From Nemertoderma westbladi (taxonomy: Eukaryota; Xenacoelomorpha; Nemertodermatida; Nemertodermatidae), in the NCBI GenBank assembly GCA_032718475.1, contig JAUCBJ010004046.1:53648-117647 (forward strand): 64,000 nucleotides of DNA. Reading direction: 5' to 3'. The first letter of the stretch is position 1; the number at the start of each line of letters is the position of its first letter. Made by a program: the position numbers and the translations under genes. A model generated the notes under the pieces. It was not told the DNA's origin. It ran no database searches and saw only the letters and a list, made by a program, of their open reading frames with translations. Below are positions 56,156 to 64,000 of this stretch, piece after piece.

Positions 56156-56567
56156 CCAACAATCTAAAAAATATCATTTTCAGTCTGGTACAGTAGGCTA
56201 ATATAAATAGGCTTAATGCATGATATGTCAGGGCTTAGAAAAAATGCGACTGATAGCAAAACTTTCCGCGATGTGAAGACAAGCTTTGTATGTGACGTAT
56301 TTGTAACCCTTTAGATTGATTTTTTATACGAAAGGCGTTTTATCAACACCGATTGGAGAATTTGTTACATTATATATTCCTATATATAAAATGTCGACTT
56401 GGATTATTTGTGGCGTATTTGTGACTTTGATGTTTATTTTTTCCTACCTTTGGCATTTCATCGACTTAAATTGACGAAATATAGTGGTGACAATGACAAA
56501 ATGTATGCATAAATAATGTAGAAATCATAGCCTGTTTATGTTTAAGTGATCACTTTACTTGACTTAA
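56156..56567. other. Spacer, nothing recognised
   Basis: AT-rich unique sequence with no ORF or repeat of note. Confidence 0.5.
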
Positions 56568-56596
56568 GGGGGGGGGGGGGGGGGGGGGGGGGGGGG
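56568..56596. repeat. G29 homopolymer
   Basis: Twenty-nine consecutive G, the longest mononucleotide tract here, directly at the left tip of the inverted-repeat element. The right tip ends in C6. Confidence 0.9.
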
Positions 56597-57846
56597 TACA
56601 CCATTTTCGGACAACTCTTCGATTTATCACTCTCAGCGTTTCAAAATTGTTTGGTTTTGGCTATAATTGGGAATATTGGTGCCTAAGATGCTATTCTACA
56701 TGACAGGTTAGAAAATTTTTATTTTTCGCTATTTAATATTAGTTAATACTAGTTAACAACAAAAAAACTTGGTTGCGCTTAAAACCCTAAGGCTTTTACA
56801 GTTTTGAATCTAATCACATGAAAGTTTTTTTATTTTTTTATATGATAGATCAAAGATGGGGCAACATAACTATAACTTTTTTTTTATGAAATTTTCAACT
56901 TCAAAACCCTACTACTTCTACAATTTTTGAGCAATTAGTCTGAAACTTTCTGTGGGTGTCTACATAGCCACCCTGCATAAAAGTATCAGACAACTTTTCG
57001 AAATTATTTGTTAATAATATTTAATACTATTTATAACAAACCTAAAAATTAGGCATAAAAAGAACAACACACATGCGCCAGATGCGGTAAGGAAGTCGAT
57101 ACCGAAGGCCTACATGGCCTGTCCTGCCAGAGGAGCTTGGGGCGGATTCCGCGCCACACGGCGCTAAATGACATCATAAAGCGCGCACTCTCCAGCTGTG
57201 GTGTTCCGTCCATCCTGGAGCCGCCAGGCCTCTGTCGAACGGACGGTAAACGCCCAGACGGCATGACCCTCATCCCTTGGTCGCGCGGTAAGTCCCTGAC
57301 GTGGGACGCGACGGTCGTAGACCCTCTAGCGCCCGGCCATCTCGCTACCAGTCTATCCGCAGAAGGTCGTGTTGCCAAGGAGCAAGAAGAGACCAAATCC
57401 AGAAAGTACGAAGAACTAGTAGACCGAGGATACCTCTTCGCACCAGTAGCCTTCGAAACCCTTGGCCGGCCAGGACCAGCAAGGTTTGTTATAAATAGTA
57501 TTAAATTTTATTAACAAATAATTTCGAAAAGTTGTCTGATACTTTTATCCAGGGTGGCTATGTAGACACCCACAGAAAGTTTCAGACTAATTGCTTAAAA
57601 ATTGTAGAAGTAGTAGGGTTTTGAAGTTGAAAATTTCATAAAAAAAAATTTTTGAGATAATCGACCTTTCATTATATATAGTAATAGTAATTTCAATTGG
57701 AATCCCTAAATGGAAATTGTTATAACTTAAAAACTAAAAGAGCTATTAAATAGCGGTTTTCAGATTTGGAAACACCATTCAATGGTGCATTATAATTGAT
57801 CATAAAAAAATTTCGACATATTTTTGACCAAAATGGTGTACCCCCC
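56590..57846. mobile_element. Inverted-repeat DNA element enclosing a retrotransposon gene fragment
   Basis: The tips GGGGGGTACACCATTTT (left) and AAAATGGTGTACCCCCC (right, to 57846) are inverted. The arms diverge, then become nearly identical over about 175 bases next to the centre (56872-57047 against 57483-57660 reversed, only a handful of mismatches). Between the arms lies a GC-rich coding fragment of about 430 bases, unlike the AT-rich arms. This looks like a non-autonomous element that captured foreign coding sequence. A nested insertion is the alternative. No target duplication is clear. Confidence 0.75.
57074..57480 (+). pseudogene. Captured C-terminal fragment of a non-LTR retrotransposon protein
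   Basis: The open frame starts C-A-R-C-G-K-E-V-D-T-E-G-L-H-G-L-S-C, a C-x2-C-x9-H-x3-C zinc-binding pattern. It goes on R-H-T-A-L-N-D-I-I-K-R-A-L, E-P-P-G-L-C-R-T-D-G-K-R-P-D-G-M-T-L-I-P-W and L-T-W-D-A-T-V-V-D-P-L-A. I know this succession from the C-terminal part of reverse-transcriptase proteins common in marine invertebrate genomes; the R-P-D-G ... W-D-x-T-V-x-D part looks like a restriction-like nuclease fold. It has no start of its own and no catalytic reverse transcriptase domain. It has no stop over about 135 codons despite being an isolated fragment. Confidence 0.7.
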
Positions 57847-58602
57847 TCTCACATAATTTTATTAACGTCTGAAATGAAATTGTATGTTCAATGTTCGCAT
57901 GTTTACCTAACGCTAACAAAGCACGGATTAAGTTTACAAGGAGAATAAATGTGTGAAGAAAGGGGAAACTGAGTGACACGAGTGTTTATATCGTAAGTTC
58001 CCGTTTGATTCTTGCTGGTTGGTGGTATTTGCGCATCGATTTTCCCTTGAAGTAGGTTAAATATTTCTTGCGTATATCCCCCCCCCCCCCCCTTCCCATT
58101 TAAATTGTCAGGTTATATAGTGATATAGGGTTTTAATAAAACAAAATATATCAAACTTGGTTGTGAATTAATAATTAAATAATAAATAAACCGAAACACA
58201 GAATAATCGGAATGTATAGTAGGCCTTAGGCCTACAGTAGTTTTGCACTACTGTATATACAGTAGGCTGATATCCTACTTAATACAACTACTCTACTTGT
58301 ACAGTACTTGAAAGTCAGTAAAGTTTACCTACACTTAACAATTTTTATTTATTATACTGTATAAAACTAACATACTGTGTTTTATTAAAAGATCGTAAGT
58401 TTTGACGAATTTCTTCTTGACGAAAACGCTACTGTATACACTAATTATTTTCATGCGCTTTACAAAGTATTTTCGAATGTGTACAGAACGTCAATATATA
58501 TTTGGGAACGAAATCGCCACTGCATACGTAAACTGTTTTACATATTCATTGGGCGTAAAAGGTTCGTTATACATATATATATAGATATATATATTATTTA
58601 AT
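57847..58602. other. Spacer with C15 tract, no gene seen
   Basis: C15 at 58078-58092; otherwise AT-rich with TAGGCCTA motifs. A 60-codon ORF at 58402 has no recognisable content. Confidence 0.5.
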
Positions 58603-58825
58603 GATATACAATTAATGTATATACTTATAGATATATATTATATAATGATATACAATTAATGTATATACTTATAGATATATATTATATAATGATATACAAT
58701 TAATGTATATACTTATATATATATATTATATAATGATATTATATAATGATATACAATTAATGTATATACTTATATATATATATTATATAATGATATACAA
58801 TTAATGTATATACTTATAGATATAT
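58603..58825. repeat. 44-bp AT-rich satellite, about five copies
   Basis: The marker gatatacaattaatgtatat recurs at 58603, 58647 and 58691, then after a partial duplication near 58748 and again near 58792. Confidence 0.9.
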
Positions 58826-60570
58826 AAGTATAAGTTCTTAATTCATAAGTTATCTCTTATTAAGTAGACAGAGGTGGCTAAATAATTCTCATTTTTATGT
58901 AACGTCCAACACGTAACGTCCGACCCCATTTCGCACAACTTTGAATTACAAATGTCGGCTTCAAAAGATCTGCAGTGCAATTTAGAAAACCTTTTCGAAA
59001 AATAGAATAGTTGAGCTTCAATTTGAGCCCAAAAATACAGTAATAACATACCAGTCTTCGGCATTAATTGCAATCAAAAGTAAAATAATATGTACAATAA
59101 AAAGTGTCCTATTTTTGTAACGTCTGACACCTTTTTAAAAGTCAACTGTTTAAGAAGAATAACGTTTCCCAATGCAGTGTATGTGCGATATTCTGAAAGA
59201 TTTATAAATTGTCTCATTTATTCAACGCAATCTGATGTCAAAAATTCAATTATTTTCGTAAATTTAAAGAAAAACATTCAAAAATCGAGAATGTCCGTAA
59301 CGTCCGACACCGTGGAATTGCCCTTCTGGGATTTTGTCAGAAGGTGGATATCAATCTAAGGTACCAGAATCACCAAAAACCTGAAAATGGCCAAAAATCG
59401 ACTTAAGGGGTTTTACCAGATTACCCACGTTATTTACAACAGGTTATTAGATAATTTAATTTCCTTGTTTGCAAAAATTAGGTTTGATATACGCCCCACA
59501 CCCATTGCAGAAGAACTGTCAATATATTCTAATTCTGTCAATTAATTAATTAATTAATAACATTTAACGAAAATAACGCGGAGCGAAGGTAAATCTTGGA
59601 CAAGGACGATTATCTTAACAATACAAATGGACGCATATAGGTATGTTCCCTCCTGTGCCTTTCATGTACTACATCAGTATCTATTCCGACATCAGCTACT
59701 CCAAACTAAACAAGTACCAAATTCCACTTCAATTCCGGCCAATTAACTTCCATCTATTTTTCAAAACAGCATCACTGGAAGGGGGATGCGTGAATCCGTA
59801 GTCAGGGAAACTTGTCATTGATTGGTTGGACTAATTTTTAGATAAAAACAGGGATATGTGGTAATGTGCTTGAGAAAGTTTTTCAGAGGATGATTAATTC
59901 TTAGGGCGAATCACAAAGGAATTGTTTTTCGTCTTTTATCCGGCATTGATGCGGCATATACTGTATGGAAAGTTGTCACAAACATGTTTTTACTGTTAGC
60001 ATACTGAGAACTTCCTAGTGTAGAAAGGCTATTTTTTATATAAATGTCACATGTAGGCCTATACTTTCCCTTATAACTATTATTTTCCAAAATATAAATT
60101 AAACTTCCTAATCATTTCATAAAGTCGGATAGTTTGGCGCAATCGGTTCGTCTTCGGGTTTATTCTAAGAAGGATGTAAGTAATTTATTTATAATGAAAC
60201 AGCCTTTTCATAGCAGTGTAACGGTAGTTGTAGGAAAGAGAGGAGACTCTAAAAAATTACTTAATTATTTTCGCCAATAATGTGAAGAATACCAGGCTTT
60301 ACCTTTCGGTAAAAATTCTACTGGAATCTTGTCGATGAAGAATTTGTATTTTTCCAACTTTATCCTTATTAATTATTTTTAGCGTTTATTTCTGTCTTAT
60401 AACCTGTGTAGATACTTATTCGTTTATTATTTTGGTTAGAATTAGACCTTCTGAAAGCTGTGGTTTTTGGTGAAAACCTGTTATTCTTCACATGGGGATA
60501 AACTGCAAAGTGAAACATAACAGCAGAAAGTCTGGCATTCTTCACATGGGCCATTATAGTTGTTGCTGTT
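58826..60570. other. Spacer with a dispersed gtaacgtccgacac motif
   Basis: The motif gtaacgtcYRacac occurs at 58899, 58913 (partial), 59117 and 59297 in the same orientation, with AT-rich sequence between. A MITE-core match (tttattattttggttagaa) is at 60423. No exon is supported. Confidence 0.5.
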
Positions 60571-60574
60571 GTTG

Positions 60575-61915
60575 CCGCCACAGCTACCCAACCGCCACAT
60601 CCACCCAACCTCCACAGCAACCCAACCGCCACAGCCGCCCAACCACCACAGCTACCCAACCGCCACAGCCACCCAACCTTCACAGCAACCCAACCGCCAC
60701 AGCCACCCAACCACCACAGCTACCCAACCGCCACAGCCACCCAACCTTCACAGCAACCCAACCGCGACAGCCACCCAACCACCACAGCTACCCATCCTTC
60801 ACAGCAACCCAACCGCCACAGCTACCCAACCGCCACATCCACCCAACCTTCACAGCAACCCAACCGCCACAGCCGCCCAACCACCACAGCTACCCAACCG
60901 CCACAGCCACCCAACCTTCACAGCAACCCAACCGCCATAGCCGCCCAACCACTACAGCTACCCAACCTTCACAGCAACCCATCTGCCACAGCTACCCAAC
61001 CGCCACATCCACCCAACCTCCACAGCAACCCAACCGCCACAGCCGCCCAACCACCACAGCTACCCTACCGCCACAGCCACCCAACCTTCACAGCAACCGA
61101 ACCGCCACAGCCGCCCAACCACCACAGCAACCCAACCGCCACAGCCACCCAACCTTCACAGCAACCCAACCGCCACAGCCACCCAACCACCACAGCTACC
61201 CAACCTTCACAGCAATCCAACCGCCACAGCTACCCAACCGCCACATCCACCCACCTTCACAGCCACCCAACCTCCACAGCCACCCAACCGCCACAGCCAC
61301 CCAACAGCCACAGCCACGCAACAGCCACAGCCACCCAACTGCTACAGCCACCCAACCACCACAGCTACCCAACCGCCACAGCTACCCAACCGCCACATCC
61401 ACCCAACCTTCACAGCAACCCAACCGCCACAGCCACCCAACCACCACAGCTACCCAACCGCCACAGCCACCCAACCGCCACAGCCACCCAACCGCCACAG
61501 CTACCCAACCTTCACAGCAACCCAACCACCGCAGCCACCCAACCACCACAGCTACCCAACCGCCACAGCCACCCAACCGCCACAGCCACCCAACCGCCAC
61601 AGCTACCCAACCGCCACATCCACCCAACCGCCACATCCACCCAACCTTCACAGCAACCCAACCTTCACAGCCACCCAACCGCCACACTACCCAACCGCCA
61701 CAGCCACCCAACCGCCACAGCTACCCAACCGCCACATCCACCCAACCTTCACAGCAACCCAACCGCCACATTCACCCAACCGCCACATCCACCCAACCTT
61801 CACAGCAACCCAACCTTCACAGCCACCCAACCGCCACACTACCCAACCGCCACAGTCACCCAACAGCCACAGCCACCCAACCACCACAGCCACCCAACCG
61901 CCACGGCCACATCCG
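60575..61915. repeat. 17-bp minisatellite, about 79 copies, frame-invariant coding potential
   Basis: The unit acccaaccgccacagcc varies mainly at ccgccacag/ccttcacag/ccaccacag and agcc/agct/agca. The period is not a multiple of three, so 51 bases encode 17 residues and every forward frame reads the same peptide, T-Q-P-P-Q-P-P-N-R-H-S-H-P-T-A-T-A, in a different rotation. A 525-codon plus-strand ORF (60492-62069) covers it; the minus strand is also open (G-G-C-G-G-W-V-A-V-x-V-G-W-L-W-R-L). No flanking exon or homology supports a gene. Confidence 0.95.
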
Positions 61916-62069
61916 CCCTGCCATAGGGACCGAAACCAGCAGTGTCACACACTGCCACCCAAACACGAGCGCCTGGAGTACTGCGAGTGGCTGGCTACCA
62001 TTTGCGCCACTACGTCGCCAAATCGTGGCCACCCTAACACTATCAGGGTCCGCTCCGACATTTAGTTGA

Positions 62070-63010
62070 CGAACCCGGAAGTAAATTACTTTGATAATAA
62101 CATTGACCGATGTAAAATCACTTCTCAGACATTCTCAATCCATAACTAAAATTGGTGGAAATCCTAGACATCGCCTAAGTGTCTGTTTGGCGGAGTGCAT
62201 TATCGCATCGTGTATCCCAATCCATCTTAGGTTACTGTTATTTTCATTAGAGTAAAAATAGCAACAATAGGTTACTACGATATTCATACATACATAACGA
62301 CCGTACCACTATAGTATAGAGAAAGGATCTCCCACCGGCCACGTAACACAAAACCACCGCAATTCGCGATCAGCTAAACAGTTCATTTGTATTTTAAAGT
62401 CTTTAAAGCCGGTGTCTTTCAGCAGACAGACGCTTCAGCACAATGTCGTCAATGGCTGACAACCACTTTTAATCTCACCAGCCGACTGCCATTGAACAAG
62501 AACAAGCTAATATAAAAGTAAAAACAAAAGTAAATATATTCTAGGTTGCCAACAATACTTTCCAAATACTGCCAACAAAACGTGTAATTAAAAGTTCTAG
62601 TAATTTAAAATGATTTCTAACTTTTTTCGTACAGCTTGACAAATTTGACATAACAATAAAAAAAACTTTTAAATGGGATTGCAACACGTTTTATAATCTG
62701 TGACTAGATCCTGTGTTATCATGACCGTATTGGTACATAAACAACAGATTCCCCTAAGAGCTTTGTGATATAATATATAATATTACCTCATGTATACGTC
62801 AGTATTTACTAACTACATAATATTCTCTATATATATTCCAAGATTCTTAATTGTTCTTTTTTCCAAGGTATATTTTAATAATCAATTACCGCACCGCAGG
62901 TGGAAACATAATGTAAACTATATTAATTAGTACTTCATTAATGTCCTATAAATACTTTTATTACATATTGTGCATAATCTATCCCTATCCCTCCATTCGA
63001 GTATCAATGA
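62070..63010. other. Spacer, no gene seen
   Basis: AT-rich unique sequence. The left 150 bases and the end of the 17-bp array (61917-62090) are CpG-richer than average and might hold a promoter, but nothing decisive is visible. Confidence 0.4.
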
Positions 63011-63204
63011 CCCCCCCCCCCCCCCCACCCCCACTTCCACTATCTCGAGGCCCTCTGCAGTACATCGGGCAGCACTAGCATTGCTATTTGCTCGTGTACT
63101 GCGTTTCTCGCTCAGATTATTTGTTTGTTGTTGTACACTTGTGTATAATTGTATTATTGGTCTATGGGAAACAAATAAATTCAATTCATGAATGAATCAC
63201 ACAT

Positions 63205-63485
63205 TACAGTAAATAGTATTACAGTATTCACTTAATAAGTAGTAAAATAATATTATAGTAAATAAAGTATAGTAAAATGAATTAATTACAGTAAATTAAA
63301 CTACACAGTAAATTAAAGTAACAGTAAATTAAAGTAACAGTAAATTAAAGTAACAGTAAATTAAAGTAACAGTAAAATAAAGTACAGTAAAATAAAGTAC
63401 AAAGTAAAATAAAGTACAGTAAAATAAAGTACAAAGTAAAATAAAGTACAGTAAAATAAAGTACAAAGTAAAATAAAGTATAGTA
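63205..63485. repeat. 16-bp satellite (aagtaacagtaaatta) and related agtaaaataaagtac repeats
   Basis: Perfect 16-base units around 63300-63370 grade into 15-17-base variants with agtaaaataaagtaca up to about 63485. Confidence 0.85.
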
Positions 63486-64000
63486 GTATATTAAGTCTTA
63501 CAGTATTCACTTAGCGTTGGTGCATGTTATTCTTGCTCTGGTAGTCACATTTAAATTCGTTGCACATTATTTTATTGTCGGTTTTCTTGGTGATCGTATC
63601 TTTACTGGATGTAATTTGAAAAACGGAATAGAATTGGAATAATTAAATTATATTTATATGAAATTACCAGCGGGTCTCCATATTGTATTCCACAGAATAG
63701 TAATTGCTTCATATCGATTCCGGCTAGCTTCGGTTGCGTCTTCGCGAAGACAATACTACTGAAAGTTGTCATATTCTGTAACAATTCTTCTTAAGTGAAA
63801 GTCCTGGTTTTTGAATTTGAAATACATGAATGGGGAAGCAATACATATGAGTATTACTCATTGTAGTATTAGTTTTCGTCTTCATAGTACTACAAGTGTA
63901 CTGTAGGTAGGCGTACATGAGCCAAACTGAACCACATACAACCCTGAATAATAAACGGCTGTCTATAAATGTGAAATTATACGTTTTTGCTTTCCTATAT
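63486..64000. other. Right end of the window, no gene seen
   Basis: AT-rich unique sequence; a 60-codon minus-strand ORF at 63602-63784 has no recognisable content. Confidence 0.5.

Noticed and set aside
60369-61893. Gly/Trp-rich minus-strand ORFs and the 525-codon plus-strand ORF on the 17-bp array
   Set aside because: The repeat lacks stops in these frames, so long ORFs are expected; there is no independent evidence for a gene.
61945-62061. A 38-codon minus-strand ORF starting M-S-E-R-T-L-I-V-L-G-W-P in a CpG-richer patch
   Set aside because: It could be a first exon, but no donor or partner exon was found and it runs next to the 17-bp array.

Overview
The window is nuclear DNA of an animal, most likely a marine invertebrate. 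It shows GT-AG introns that join reading frames in phase, AT-rich non-coding DNA strewn with TAGGCCTA- and ACCGGTA-type motifs, RTE-like retrotransposon pieces, long-inverted-repeat elements, and a gene of the XTBD/NKRF family, which is metazoan. There is no prokaryotic-style operon, CRISPR array or rRNA. The species cannot be named from the sequence.

Layout. 1-1006 (-): start of a retrotransposon gag-like ORF running off the left edge, with a leader full of hairpins. About 4440-5610 (-): broken 5' part of an RTE-like LINE (endonuclease). About 6180-8840: a 10-bp minisatellite split by a 2,040-bp element with long terminal inverted repeats and a 5-bp target duplication. 9207-9494 (+): an XTBD-only gene like CDKN2AIPNL. 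9887-23194 (+): an NKRF-like gene reconstructed here in five exons (XTBD, two dsRBD-like domains, G-patch, R3H, heptad-repeat tail). Its introns hold a 272-bp MITE, a LINE 3' end, two foldback structures and exactly 71 copies of a 48-bp satellite. About 23310-27820: a 15-bp minisatellite of roughly 300 copies. 28170-29957 (-): a 5'-truncated LINE with an intact reverse transcriptase frame. 30699-30956 (+): two small exons that may encode a one-pass membrane protein. 32660-33110: a GA-rich minisatellite.

33950-55213 (+) is the centrepiece. A 37-codon first exon splices in phase to a single 19.2-kb exon, giving a 6,428-residue polyampholyte. Its core is 16 tandem copies of a 280-residue unit, and each unit is itself two related modules of about 140 residues. 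More diverged single modules lie towards the N-terminus, a higher-order repeat architecture like that of centromeric satellites but held in frame inside a protein.

55214-64000 holds no clear host gene. It contains an inverted-repeat element (about 56597-57846) enclosing a GC-rich piece of a retrotransposon ORF, a 44-bp AT-rich satellite, a 17-bp minisatellite whose three forward frames encode the same 17-residue peptide cyclically, and a 16-bp satellite.

The NKRF-like and XTBD-only proteins plausibly act together, as both carry the domain that binds the nuclear 5'-3' exonuclease XRN2. The giant protein has no recognised function. Its alternating acidic-serine and lysine-rich blocks recall Nopp140/treacle, and its K-F-P-x-I-K-x-P-K motif recalls AHNAK/periaxin repeats, but homology to either is not shown.
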